64,000 nt of DNA from Kluyveromyces lactis. Taxonomy: Eukaryota > Ascomycota > Saccharomycetes > Saccharomycetales > Saccharomycetaceae. Under the pieces are notes generated by a model, which had not been told where the DNA came from, made no database searches, and worked only from the letters and a program-made list of their open reading frames with translations. Shown in pieces: positions 18,379-28,451 of this stretch (the stretch's first letter is position 1; each line of letters opens with the position of its first letter). The position numbers and the translations under genes are program-made. The stretch covers positions 1,054,001 through 1,118,000 of the forward strand of contig NC_006038.1 of assembly GCF_000002515.2 (NCBI RefSeq). Direction: 5' to 3'.

Positions 18379-20952
18379 ATGAGTATTTTTGAATTAGACC
18401 CTAATTATGTATTAGTGGTTGAATACTCGAAAGAGAATTTGTCGGTCTTGTTGGCTGAATTAGGTGCCAAGGGTCTTTTATGTGAGTGCAGACCTGGACA
18501 TGATGCGAAGAATGTGTATGTCTTTGTTAGGGATGATTTGGGTAACGTGCTGAAAGTTGTCGAACGATTTAAGTTCGTAACCAAGGTGTCACCGTTGTAT
18601 ACGGAGGGTGAGAGGGAGCAGATGAAGAGGATGGCTCACGAGTTAATTAGAAATCGTTCTCTCTTGACTGATAATGATTTGGTTCAATTAGCTCAGGTTA
18701 GTGGTAATCCGCGTGTTGCTATGTACTTTGCTTTTGTGAAGACTTACACACGGTTCCTTATGCCCTTGGCTGTTTTTGGATTGGGTTTACGTCTCTTCAA
18801 TCCTAGCGGCATGGAATTCAATGCGTATTACGCTGTTGCAGTGTTGATTTGGGCTATATCTTTTATTACACTTTGGAAGAATAAATACGAGGCTGATTAC
18901 TCGTCTCTATTTGGATATCTGTCATTGATCCCATTGGAAGATTCAAGGATCACTTTCATGAAGAAACTCTGCTTCTTCCCCATTGCGTTGTTATTTGTCA
19001 CGTTGTTGGTAGGGTTCCAATTACTGTGCTTTGCGTTAGAAATATTCTTGACTCAAATATATGAGGGACCATTGGCATCCGTTATTTCCTTGTTGCCAAC
19101 AGTGTTACTCTCCGTGTATGTTCCTATCTTAACTTTGGTGTACAACAAGATTTTTGTTGATAAGATGACCGCATGGGAAAATGGTACCAACCCTGAAAGG
19201 TCTAAGGTGGAAAAGAACTTTGTGTTTGCTTTCTTGACAAGTTACGTGCCATTGTTGATTACTTTGTTCATCTACTTCCCCTTCGGACACCTTTTGAATG
19301 CTTATTTGCCCGTCATCGCCAAGTACTCCTCGTTGGCTAGAATTCCAGTTAATACAAGTGCCTTCAAGTTGAACCTTGCTCGTTACCAAACACAATTCTT
19401 CTATTTCACTGTTACCAATCAAGTTATTGCATTGGCAATGGAAAATGTATTGCCTATCGTTTTGGGAAAAATCATGCCTATTGTCTCTGGAGAAAACAAG
19501 CCAAACTCTGATAAGTCTAAGGTTGCGAGGTTGGTTGCAGAGCAATTCCCAAAGGAAAAAGCATTTCTAAGTAACGTAAGAGATTATAATACCGGTCCAT
19601 GGGGTGTATTCGATGTGGATGATAACATGCGCAAATTAGTCTTACAATTCGGATTTGTCGTTCTGTTTTCATCGATTTGGCCATTGGCTGCCTTGATCTG
19701 CATTATCTTCAATGTGGTTTTCATCAAATTGGACCTATGGAGAGCTCTTGTTAAATCTGCACCACTAGTAGACACAAAAGCTAGAAAAGATGCTGTTAAG
19801 GAAGACGGATACGAGGATATTAAGATGACTCCATGGAACTCTATTATTACCTTCCTCACTTGGTTTAGCTCCTTAGTAACACCAGCATTGTTGTTGTTGT
19901 ACAAGTACACCAATTTACCTGGTTCTGATAGCCCTGCATCCATACAGAAGCGTTCAATTTCTTCGACATGGTATCAATACTATCCTTTCCATTACGATTT
20001 CAAGACTGTTACTTTGGCTACCTTTTTCTTGGAACATGTCTTCATGTTTGTGTACTGGGTAGTATCTAAGATTCTACAATCTCCATTAACTAAAAAATCC
20101 AAGACATTCATTCCCGCTGAAGAGTTAAAGGAACCTCCAAAGCTGAATTTGGAGCATATTGTTAATAACACAGTACAATTCATGAGCACTCTTTCCAATG
20201 CAGATTGCGTAACCGCCAACGGTTCAAATGAAAAGACAACAGCTATTAAAGAACCAACTGAACAGCAGCCAAAAACTGCTGTCACTAATAACGCGAAGTC
20301 AACTGGAGCTAATATCACTGGAGAACATGATAATAAAGTTAAAAAGAGGGGTCCTGTCTCACCAGTACCTCTTCCAGTTGCTCAACCTCCTACACAGACA
20401 GAAGCTCCACTTCCGCCAAAGGACGTTTCAAATAAAGTCAAAACATCTTCTTCTTCTTCTTTGTCTTCTTCTGTTGCAGGTGCCACATTACCTCCAACTA
20501 TTCCAACCTCTAAAAACTTTGACTTGAGAAACTCAACTCCAAATATGGAAGCGTCAAGTGTAGCTACTCTATCGTCGGTTCCTCGTGCTAATATGAAACA
20601 GGAGGATTTAGAGCAGAAGATAGAAGCTAATCCCTCAGTGAAAAACAAAGCGTTGCCAGCAAACCAGCAAAGCGTTTCCAACAAATTACCAAAAGTTGAA
20701 ATTAATCTGGCTGCTGATGCACAGCAATTTGTTTCTTCCAAGGCAATTGAGCCTGAGAAGCAATTTGTCAACGAAAATAAAATCGCAGCCACTCCCCAAA
20801 AACAAGTTACTTCGGAGATGCCAGCCAAGTCCAACAAAACCACTCTGAAAAAGGACACTGAATCAATTATTTCTAACACAGGAGCTTCATCCATTAAAAA
20901 GAAGAAGAAGGGTATAATGTCACCTCTCGGTAAATTAAAGAAAAAGTTCTGA
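18379..20952 (+). CDS. IST2: Ist2, TMEM16-family ER-plasma membrane tether
   Basis: The ATG at 18379 gives 857 residues; the frame is open a few codons further only from non-ATG codons. About eight hydrophobic segments lie between residues ~125 and ~580 in the anoctamin/TMEM16 pattern; blocks such as CFALEIFLTQIYEGP, NFVFAFLTSYVPLLITLF and FVVLFSSIWPLA match Ist2. A long disordered Ser/Pro/Lys-rich linker follows, ending in a basic amphipathic tail (KKKKKGIMSPLGKLKKKF). In S. cerevisiae this tail binds PI(4,5)P2 and ties cortical ER to the plasma membrane, and the linker recruits Osh6. It is convergent with POL12. Confidence 0.93.
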   Translation: MSIFELDPNYVLVVEYSKENLSVLLAELGAKGLLCECRPGHDAKNVYVFVRDDLGNVLKVVERFKFVTKVSPLYTEGEREQMKRMAHELIRNRSLLTDNDLVQLAQVSGNPRVAMYFAFVKTYTRFLMPLAVFGLGLRLFNPSGMEFNAYYAVAVLIWAISFITLWKNKYEADYSSLFGYLSLIPLEDSRITFMKKLCFFPIALLFVTLLVGFQLLCFALEIFLTQIYEGPLASVISLLPTVLLSVYVPILTLVYNKIFVDKMTAWENGTNPERSKVEKNFVFAFLTSYVPLLITLFIYFPFGHLLNAYLPVIAKYSSLARIPVNTSAFKLNLARYQTQFFYFTVTNQVIALAMENVLPIVLGKIMPIVSGENKPNSDKSKVARLVAEQFPKEKAFLSNVRDYNTGPWGVFDVDDNMRKLVLQFGFVVLFSSIWPLAALICIIFNVVFIKLDLWRALVKSAPLVDTKARKDAVKEDGYEDIKMTPWNSIITFLTWFSSLVTPALLLLYKYTNLPGSDSPASIQKRSISSTWYQYYPFHYDFKTVTLATFFLEHVFMFVYWVVSKILQSPLTKKSKTFIPAEELKEPPKLNLEHIVNNTVQFMSTLSNADCVTANGSNEKTTAIKEPTEQQPKTAVTNNAKSTGANITGEHDNKVKKRGPVSPVPLPVAQPPTQTEAPLPPKDVSNKVKTSSSSSLSSSVAGATLPPTIPTSKNFDLRNSTPNMEASSVATLSSVPRANMKQEDLEQKIEANPSVKNKALPANQQSVSNKLPKVEINLAADAQQFVSSKAIEPEKQFVNENKIAATPQKQVTSEMPAKSNKTTLKKDTESIISNTGASSIKKKKKGIMSPLGKLKKKF

Positions 20953-21034
20953 GTTAAGCCTTTTCTTGTTCATATGTTATATAATCCTGAAATATCAGAA
21001 AAGTTTGTTTTATTTAATGCATTTAAAAACAATA

Positions 21035-22984
21035 TCAGGCGGTTAGTATATCTATTCTAGAACGTTTCCACAGGTTATGCAAGTAAACATCATTGACTTT
21101 AGTCATTTTTTCATTCTCCATATCAGGAGCTTCAATCGACATCTCAATATAAGTTCCTCTGCCACCATTTGGTCTAATAAACGAACCAGGATTTAACATG
21201 ATAACATTTTGTACAACCCTTGCAAAATGAGTTAGTTCGCTTGGTATCAGAATGACGTCCGGAATTATTCCACCGATGAATTCCGTAAGTCCCAGGTACG
21301 GAAGATCGAGATCTGCACCGGCGATATGTTCGAAAACAGGTTTACCATTCTTACCTTCCACTTTCCTGGTTCGAATACCACCAGGGAAAACAGGATAATA
21401 ACGACGTTGTTCCAATATATGTTCTGAGACTCTATCAAATCTGTTCCGCTGGAAAACGTTGCCACCTTTAGTGACTTCTTTCAGATCTTTGTAAATATCA
21501 TTGTTTGAACAGCCAAAGAAGATCTCATTGAGTTGGAATGTACTTGGGTTTGTGAAGCATTTGAAGTTTTTAGGCAAACTCAAGTATTTCCTATCTAATG
21601 AATCCTGCGGGTACGCTGCATGTTTGGAAGTGACTTCTTTCGTGGAAGGAATCAAAATAACTTGAATCTTGGGATTTATGCGTTTCAGTATTGGTGCTAT
21701 TACCTTGATAAATACTTCGTCTAGGGTTTTCGGCTGTTGTTTAAGATTTGGGAAATCAGGTATATTACCACTGGATATTAGTTGATGTGTGATATCCAAA
21801 AATGGACCGAACATGATTAGGATGTGCGGTTTGATGGAAGTATTGATTCTGTCCACAAAATGTTCTAGGTTGGAAAAGTCTAGGTTATTGGCAGGTGTGT
21901 ATGAGCCAGCCGTCACTACAACTTTCATTGGCTGATTGTTCAAAGTTATCTGGGAATCTTGAAGCATTTCTGAGTCCGAAACAGGAGAGTTCAAATACGG
22001 AATCTTTAGAATATCCTCTACTACAAAATATTCTCCGTTAGCATTTTTCCCCTTGAGTGCGACGATTTGACCAGGAAACACTGATAAGTTTTGAATCTTC
22101 TCGAAGTTTAGCCTTATTCTTCTACCGATGCCTGTCGATCTAGATGTTTCTATAGCTAGAGAGTCAACATTTAGCGGACCCTCGGCATTAACAGAGTCTG
22201 GCACAATCCTTCCAACAGTATAAACCTCTGATTGTTGTTGGAAAGTAGGGTCGCCGATATCTGATGGTTTAAGATTATAATGCTTTTGGATAATTTCGCT
22301 GAAAATATCTATCTGTTCGTCTAATACATCTGCAGTATCCAGTAGACTTTGTCTCATTGTCCTGAATTTATATTTCTTGGGATCATAGAAAGGAGAGATC
22401 TTGACCTTACTATCGTTATCGAAGTCAATCCCTTCAGCTTTAGCAACATTATCAACATTTAGCGTCACTAAGCATTTATCTGGTTCACTTGCATTTTTCA
22501 GATTAGCCGGAGTTGCCGTTGTTGGGGTAGTCACTGATGGCGATGTATTCAGTATTGATGTGCTGTTAGCCGCTGATGGGCTGACTTTGGAAGCCTCGGT
22601 TGGAGTGCCTGCTTCTAATCTACGTTTTTTTAAAGTAGGAGTATTTGGTATGCCAAGCCCAAATATGGATGGAGAATTTGTACTAGGAATTAGCATTTTT
22701 GGCTTTTTAATTGAAGAATTTATGGATGGATTTAACACAATGGATGTGTTCACCTTCTTTTCCATTTGTTGCTGGATATAATCCTTGAACTCTTGCAAGA
22801 TCTGATCAGAATATGAATTAACAGCATATTTGTCCTTATTATGATACGAAAATTGCTCCCACTTAATATATATTTCATCCACACTCAAATCATATATTTT
22901 CATGTAGTGCTGCAAGGTGGATATTACCTCAGCTTTGTCGGCTGATGCTCCAAACTTTGATACTAACTCGTTCTCAATGCTCAT
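21035..22984 (-). CDS. POL12: DNA polymerase alpha B subunit
   Basis: A 649-residue non-catalytic subunit of polymerase alpha-primase (S. cerevisiae Pol12 is 705). The N-terminal helical domain (about 1-90) is followed by a Ser/Thr/Pro-rich linker with several SP/TP sites, suited to CDK phosphorylation. An OB fold and an inactivated calcineurin-like phosphoesterase domain make up the C-terminal half, with HILIMFGPFLDITHQLI and VILIPSTKEVTS as landmarks. It links the catalytic subunit to the replisome and to telomere capping. An MCB (ACGCGT) at 23191-23196, about 200 bp upstream, lies inside the 3' coding end of STU1. Confidence 0.94.
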   Translation of the reverse strand: MSIENELVSKFGASADKAEVISTLQHYMKIYDLSVDEIYIKWEQFSYHNKDKYAVNSYSDQILQEFKDYIQQQMEKKVNTSIVLNPSINSSIKKPKMLIPSTNSPSIFGLGIPNTPTLKKRRLEAGTPTEASKVSPSAANSTSILNTSPSVTTPTTATPANLKNASEPDKCLVTLNVDNVAKAEGIDFDNDSKVKISPFYDPKKYKFRTMRQSLLDTADVLDEQIDIFSEIIQKHYNLKPSDIGDPTFQQQSEVYTVGRIVPDSVNAEGPLNVDSLAIETSRSTGIGRRIRLNFEKIQNLSVFPGQIVALKGKNANGEYFVVEDILKIPYLNSPVSDSEMLQDSQITLNNQPMKVVVTAGSYTPANNLDFSNLEHFVDRINTSIKPHILIMFGPFLDITHQLISSGNIPDFPNLKQQPKTLDEVFIKVIAPILKRINPKIQVILIPSTKEVTSKHAAYPQDSLDRKYLSLPKNFKCFTNPSTFQLNEIFFGCSNNDIYKDLKEVTKGGNVFQRNRFDRVSEHILEQRRYYPVFPGGIRTRKVEGKNGKPVFEHIAGADLDLPYLGLTEFIGGIIPDVILIPSELTHFARVVQNVIMLNPGSFIRPNGGRGTYIEMSIEAPDMENEKMTKVNDVYLHNLWKRSRIDILTA

Positions 22985-23178
22985 CGTTATCTTAGATGTC
23001 GACAGTCAATCAAGCAATATAGATTAAAAATTCAAGCTCAAATAAATGAATGGGACCCAGATAATTGAATGCTAATGGGTGTTGTTCAATGGATTATGTA
23101 CTCGATCTATATCTATATTCTTAAATGCATTGCATGCTTATATGGAATGATGATTGAACAATATCGATATGCAATATT

Positions 23179-26100
23179 TCAGCCCAGTCGACGCGTCGCG
23201 TCTTTCGTCGTCGATAACGACCTGACGACTTCGAAGTCAGATGGGTCCAACAGAGGCATTAGTGACCGTATATAGCCTACTGGGGTGCTTCTGGATATCA
23301 ACTGGCTGTATATGGTAGCAAGAGCGGTGCAGGATGCAAATCGCCACTCAGCAACATCGCTTGGTGTATATCTGGAGATTGTTTTAGCGAGATCCCGTAG
23401 GACATCTACAGAGAGTAAATTGCCCATCGAACTAATGATACCATTGATTGTCTCTAGTAAGAAGCTGATTTTGACAATGTACTGCTCCTTTGTATCGCAT
23501 AATGCTTTCAAGCATTTCTCCAAGAAGCTCGGTAGATGTTTGTTGTTGTCTTGAGACAATAAAAGGGTTCTCAGTTCGGTGCAAGCGAAGTATATTTCAT
23601 TCTCGAAAGTATCGAGCTTAGCAACTAGCGATATAATGTGTTCGAACAGTTGGCTTATGCTTGAATCTTTCAATACTGTATGCTCAAGTTCATCATCAAT
23701 CGTTAGTAGACAAGCAGTGAGAATGATTGATTTATATGCAATATTTGTAGGAATCTGTGATTCTGATGAACTTGATGAAAGTAATAATTCAGTTATTGCC
23801 CAAACATCCTTCAGTTCGTGCTGATCGTGTATCCATTCTAAGACCTCTTGATCGTAGCATAAGAAACATTTCAAGATATATTGCAATTCATTCATTTTGA
23901 AAGTGCCATTGTTTATAATCGACTGGACTATCAATTTCAGCTGCGTCAAATTTACGATGCCTATGGAAGCATCGATAAATTTCAATTCAAACGAAAACAA
24001 CGAATCATTGGCAAAATGAGCAAGGTTGATAGGTTTGAATGTTTTGGGGTCGGAAACAGAACCCATGTTAGTACCAAGAGTTTTAATATCATCTTCAGAT
24101 CTATTTGCAACCGACCCATCATTTGTCTTGATTTCTATGCCATTTATCGCATCACTTAACATGTCGGAATCGTAATCATGTCTTGGATCATTATTTAATT
24201 CCTGAGGCTTGAATATAGGTGATACTGATCCTTCTTGATGTTGATTTTTCAAAAAAATGTCTGTAAGCAATGACTTTTGATCCAAATTAGATTCATCAGG
24301 TGAATCGACCTCCATAGGATCAACATTTTCATCCACTGTTTCAGGCTGGAAAACACTGTGCACTTTTGTCATCTCTGTTAACTTTGAGAATCCTCCAAAC
24401 TTTGTAAAGCCATGTGACTCTTCATGGTCTCTAATTTCTTCATGATCCACAACATCTGATCCGTTTTTTTTAGTGTCGTCATTATCTGAATCAGAAGGCG
24501 AATCTGCTACAAAAGATACAGTGTTAACAGAATTTTTGGCAACAGGTGGCACCGTAACAAGGTCCTCCTTCTCTGAGTGGTTGTCTTCGTCAGCAATGAT
24601 ATTAGGATTACTTTCACTTTCGTCTAAACCTTCCAGTGAGTTATGTATAACTGTATTAGAGCTGACAGTTCTTTTGCCCAATGGATTTACCATGGTCATT
24701 TCAAGTAAATGATGTTCTTCAGGAGAAACTATAGGTTCAGGCACTGAAGGATAATTCAATATGCTTTTTATTTTGAACTCTGAATCTTTTTTCTGAATAA
24801 CATTGGCGATTTTCAATTTAGTTGATGCAGTCGATGTTGATTTCAATAAACGTACGAATTTAGTTTTATCTGCAAGATAGATGTTTAAAATTAACTTATA
24901 ATATTTCTCGGCATCCATATCTTTTCCGCAAGCATTAATTAATTCGTTTATCAGTTGATCTGAAAGGGTAACCGTATTGAGCATTTTTGCTATAGTATTG
25001 AAACAGAAATTGTATATCTGATATTTGAATCGCACATAAAATATAGACCATTCAGAGTTTTTATCCTCCAATGATTGTAATATTGAAATAACATTGTTTA
25101 TAATATCATATGTTTTGAATTGAGTTTCAATCATCGAGATATCGAGGTCATTTAATGGCAATAAAACCATAGAAAAATTTAAAGGAATCAGTTGGTAGAA
25201 TTTTGGTAAATGCAAAAGGGGTTTGAAGGCTTTGGGGTTAGTTCTTATCAACGACACTATTGCAGATTGGACCTTCTCTTCATCGCCGATTTTGGTATCC
25301 GATAATAAATACTTTTGTAGTAAATCCAATCCCAGTTTAGGGTCCTTGGATAAAATGACATGAAGAGGTTCTGGTTCAACCTCTTCTCTCTTCATGTAGC
25401 GATTCAACAACGGATTTGTTTGTGAATTTGTCAACTCACTTGTTAAATCAATATTCATATCATGATCCGGAGGTGTACGTAACGATCTTTTGCTAAACGA
25501 TTGCGTCCCTTGAGCTAAATCCGTTAATGATCTTTTTATTGACGATCTAGGTAAATGGGACGATTGAGTCGGAGCAGCATAACTGGGGAATCGTTTTGGC
25601 AGTAAGCTTGACCTTCTTGACGATTCCTTTGATTGAGGAGGGATAGCTGCCTCATAATTGATATCCAAATGGGTAGGAATACTATTTTCTAGAGCTCTTT
25701 TGATCTGAGGTTGGAAAAGGTTTAGCATTTTCTTGCCACTCATTGGTGAGACTTTGAACCAGTACCAGAATGTAATTCTCATGGACTCCCTTATGGTTGT
25801 CTGAGCGTCTGTTAACCCTTTTTGCAACCATTCCTCGACGTAGACATGATGTTGCGATATCAACCTCTTATGGAACCTTACTATTAGAATTCTGAGGAAA
25901 GTGGAAGAATATAGCCTTGATACGTTATTTTTATCTCTGATTAACGCAAAACAGTGATTGAATAGTCGTGAATGGAATGGGACAGTAGATAGTAACGTTA
26001 TGAGACAAATAAACGCATTTTGATTGGCGATTTTCTTGGTATTTGACATCAATTTGGCAAGGCATGACCAAAGGTTTTCGATAATTGAGATATCCAACAT

Positions 26101-27255
26101 GGAATTGAAAACACAGCAAAGGTCTTTCACCAAGCTGCAACCGTGGGTACAAAGAGAAGTTCTTAACGAAAGGGCCGATTTAGTGACGCAGTATTGTAAA
26201 TTTAGATCTTTCCATAGTTCTAAAAATTTGTCCGGGAATTCAATGGAAACGTTTCCTAAGACAATGGATCGAAGTTTGGTAACATTTGTCTGTCTAATTT
26301 TCCAATTCTGTTCTGTTTCCCTTGAACCTTCAAACGCTGGTAGCATTGACTCCAAATCTTTTATAAGATAACTCAAGTTGCTGTATGAGATTGGCTCTGG
26401 GGCAGGTACCGTGGGAAATTGCGGCGCCTGATGCATAATGGATTGTAATTCATTTTGTAAGTTGAAAACTTGGGAATTAATGCTATTTGTATGGGTGATA
26501 GACCTATCAAAATCATCTTTCATATCGCTCTCGGAGCCATGATTATTAAGTTTCCCCACCAAACGAGACTTGAAAACTTTCGCTGCACTTTCTCGAATCA
26601 CTGAATCGACCATACTTCGTACCATAGGCTCGGGGCATCGGTTGGCTACGATATCGTATATCAACTCTATGTCTGTATTCGATATCGAATCATTGGTGTT
26701 CATCTCTTGGACCCAAAATGGTATAAATTTTTGCAAGAACATCGAACCGTTTCTCCCGTTGCTCGATTCCATTCTTGCCAACTCATCGATTAGCAACAAC
26801 ACGTTCGTGCGTATGGATCCATTATACGCTATTGATTCGTTCAACACCTGACAAAACTCATTAGGCTTTGCCAAATATATAGCTTCCAATGCCTTCACGG
26901 AACTTTGCCAGACTTTCTTATCTGCAAAAGGTATACTGAACAAAGTCGAAACGATTAGCTCGATAAGATCATGCTGGAACTTATGTTGTGCTTGCATTGC
27001 AACACGTTTAATCAAATAACACAGAGCTGAATGAGCTAATGCGAACACTACGTCATCTCCATCGTTACCACGTCGCCTATTTGAGCCTCGTTCCACCAGT
27101 AACCTGCTTAAATTCTCGAAATATTTCACACACACTTGCTCATTGACCAAAGTCTTCTTCACATGAGCCTTGAACTGGGTCAATATATCCAGTTTCCTCT
27201 CAGCTGACAAAAGCTCATCGGACAAACCGTCCAACCCATTAAACTCGTCACTCAT
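23179..27255 (-). CDS. STU1: Stu1, CLASP-family microtubule stabiliser
   Basis: The ATG at 27255 (MSDEFNGLDGLSDELLSAE) gives 1358 residues; the frame upstream begins only at a GTG. The N-terminal half contains the TOG-like helical domains of CLASP proteins. A middle Ser/Arg-rich stretch with SSRRSSLLPKRFPS and RSSIKRSLTDL (about residues 550-610) resembles the basic microtubule-binding loop. The C-terminal region is helical and ends LLDPSDFEVVRSLS. Stu1 stabilises spindle and kinetochore microtubules. S. cerevisiae Stu1 (YBL034C) is 1513 residues. The 3' end of the gene overlaps the likely POL12 promoter. Confidence 0.92.
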   Translation of the reverse strand: MSDEFNGLDGLSDELLSAERKLDILTQFKAHVKKTLVNEQVCVKYFENLSRLLVERGSNRRRGNDGDDVVFALAHSALCYLIKRVAMQAQHKFQHDLIELIVSTLFSIPFADKKVWQSSVKALEAIYLAKPNEFCQVLNESIAYNGSIRTNVLLLIDELARMESSNGRNGSMFLQKFIPFWVQEMNTNDSISNTDIELIYDIVANRCPEPMVRSMVDSVIRESAAKVFKSRLVGKLNNHGSESDMKDDFDRSITHTNSINSQVFNLQNELQSIMHQAPQFPTVPAPEPISYSNLSYLIKDLESMLPAFEGSRETEQNWKIRQTNVTKLRSIVLGNVSIEFPDKFLELWKDLNLQYCVTKSALSLRTSLCTHGCSLVKDLCCVFNSMLDISIIENLWSCLAKLMSNTKKIANQNAFICLITLLSTVPFHSRLFNHCFALIRDKNNVSRLYSSTFLRILIVRFHKRLISQHHVYVEEWLQKGLTDAQTTIRESMRITFWYWFKVSPMSGKKMLNLFQPQIKRALENSIPTHLDINYEAAIPPQSKESSRRSSLLPKRFPSYAAPTQSSHLPRSSIKRSLTDLAQGTQSFSKRSLRTPPDHDMNIDLTSELTNSQTNPLLNRYMKREEVEPEPLHVILSKDPKLGLDLLQKYLLSDTKIGDEEKVQSAIVSLIRTNPKAFKPLLHLPKFYQLIPLNFSMVLLPLNDLDISMIETQFKTYDIINNVISILQSLEDKNSEWSIFYVRFKYQIYNFCFNTIAKMLNTVTLSDQLINELINACGKDMDAEKYYKLILNIYLADKTKFVRLLKSTSTASTKLKIANVIQKKDSEFKIKSILNYPSVPEPIVSPEEHHLLEMTMVNPLGKRTVSSNTVIHNSLEGLDESESNPNIIADEDNHSEKEDLVTVPPVAKNSVNTVSFVADSPSDSDNDDTKKNGSDVVDHEEIRDHEESHGFTKFGGFSKLTEMTKVHSVFQPETVDENVDPMEVDSPDESNLDQKSLLTDIFLKNQHQEGSVSPIFKPQELNNDPRHDYDSDMLSDAINGIEIKTNDGSVANRSEDDIKTLGTNMGSVSDPKTFKPINLAHFANDSLFSFELKFIDASIGIVNLTQLKLIVQSIINNGTFKMNELQYILKCFLCYDQEVLEWIHDQHELKDVWAITELLLSSSSSESQIPTNIAYKSIILTACLLTIDDELEHTVLKDSSISQLFEHIISLVAKLDTFENEIYFACTELRTLLLSQDNNKHLPSFLEKCLKALCDTKEQYIVKISFLLETINGIISSMGNLLSVDVLRDLAKTISRYTPSDVAEWRFASCTALATIYSQLISRSTPVGYIRSLMPLLDPSDFEVVRSLSTTKDATRRLG
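23191..23196. promoter_or_regulatory. MluI cell-cycle box upstream of POL12
   Basis: ACGCGT followed at once by another CGCG-containing stretch (CGCGTC), inside the last codons of STU1 and about 207 bp before the POL12 start codon. POL12 belongs to the MBF-regulated S-phase genes in S. cerevisiae, so a working MCB here is plausible; binding is inferred. Confidence 0.55.
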
Positions 27256-27782
27256 GTAAACCTGTATCTTCTGTTTGAAGAGGATCACAATTGTATTAAC
27301 AGCAGGAGAAAAACTAGGTTAAACACTTAGTAGCGGTAAAAGGTAGTTGATCCAGTGTGATAATCCGGTATAGATGTGTCTACAATTTATGATCCAGTTT
27401 GTTTAACAATGTGTTTCCATTATTGATACTTTAGAGATTTCTGTTATTGGTAAACAAATTGAAAGCCGTGTGGTACGCTTGTTTCTGAGCCACTTCCACA
27501 AAAGAGGAAAAACACCACAAATGATGGGAAGAAAATATAGGTCACGTGCATTCACGTGACTCGCACCTTACACAATCAAAGTCCCTGGCCCATTGTGTTC
27601 GTTTGCGTTGCTTCTTCGACTTTTTCTTTCCTTTTTCTTCCCTTTTCCATGATTACGATTACCGATGCAGTGCTTTTTGATTTTATCATCAACTATGGTA
27701 ACGATGATGCATGCAATAAGTTAGGATCAGATTAAGTAAAGGTGTCTGTCTCTTTTGCTTACGTTTTCTGTTTCCTTTGATT

Positions 27783-27825
<43 letters not shown>

Positions 27826-28022
27826 ATTATTAATTGCGTTTTCAATACTCTAAGTTTAATTCTCAGTTAAGTTAGCATCCGTTTCAGAGGTATAAGATAG
27901 TTATTATCTGTTTAAAGAATCGGGATCTGAAACTTATAAAGTGAATCAGTACCACGTAAAGCTATTACGTATCGCAGAGTTAGAATCGAATTATCAATTA
28001 GAATTACAAAAATTTACCAAAG
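27256..28022. other. STU1 to small-ORF divergent intergenic region
   Basis: A 767-bp spacer. It contains two CACGTG boxes 10 bp apart (27543-27548 and 27553-27558), a pyrimidine-rich run around 27605-27650, a (TA)18 microsatellite at 27785-27820 that passes into TTA repeats, and a long AT-rich leader before the 28023 ATG. I see no coding frame worth calling. Confidence 0.65.
27785..27836. repeat. (TA)18 microsatellite followed by TTA repeats
   Basis: A pure run of 18 TA units at 27785-27820 continues into TTATTATTATTAATT. It is the longest simple repeat in the window. Shorter (TA)n runs occur after POL30 (~3789) and upstream of ILV2 (~48680). Confidence 0.9.
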
Positions 28023-28277
28023 ATGTCTATGTATAAGTTGAATGGGATGAATATGACACACTCTACTGGATCCTTCTTGAATAGTGCGCCAGTAGAGTTG
28101 ACTAGTATTAAGGGGTATCAAGATTTCATTGCTAAGCAAAAGAAGTTGAAGAACCAAGTGACCACTCAGTTGAGTGAGGATAAGAGTGTTGGTTACGTGT
28201 TGAACGATTCCGAGGTGCTTGCTACCGTTTCTGGTGAAGCCAAGGATTATCTTTTGGCACTAAGTGGTGAGAATTAG
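28023..28277 (+). CDS. Small protein, possible YBR085C-A counterpart
   Basis: An 84-residue frame with an ATG in good context (AAG before ATG) at the end of a long leader. It begins MSMYKLNGMNMTHSTGSFL; a Lys/Gln-rich helix-prone middle (DFIAKQKKLKNQ) is followed by an acidic end. Codon use resembles that of neighbouring genes. There is no signal peptide, membrane segment or known domain. Position suggests YBR085C-A, a small S. cerevisiae protein of unknown function next to IST2 (YBR086C), since the S. cerevisiae sister tracks place it near STU1/RIB1. I could not compare the sequences, so identity is a synteny guess and no function is claimed. Confidence 0.6.
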   Translation: MSMYKLNGMNMTHSTGSFLNSAPVELTSIKGYQDFIAKQKKLKNQVTTQLSEDKSVGYVLNDSEVLATVSGEAKDYLLALSGEN

Positions 28278-28451
28278 AAGGGTGTGTATCTCATCAATTG
28301 ATGGAAGTATCCGCTGATAGAATCAATTAGATATATATATATATATACATGTACGTGTGTACAAGGTTTTTTATTTTAATGTACTTTCTGATTGGAAAAC
28401 TTATTAATATGTGGTATACTATGTGTGTTGTATTTAGGTTTCCTCAAAACC

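Noticed and set aside
20382-20894. 170-codon minus-strand frame inside IST2
   Set aside because: It is antisense to the low-complexity linker of IST2 and follows from its codon bias; no domain is visible.
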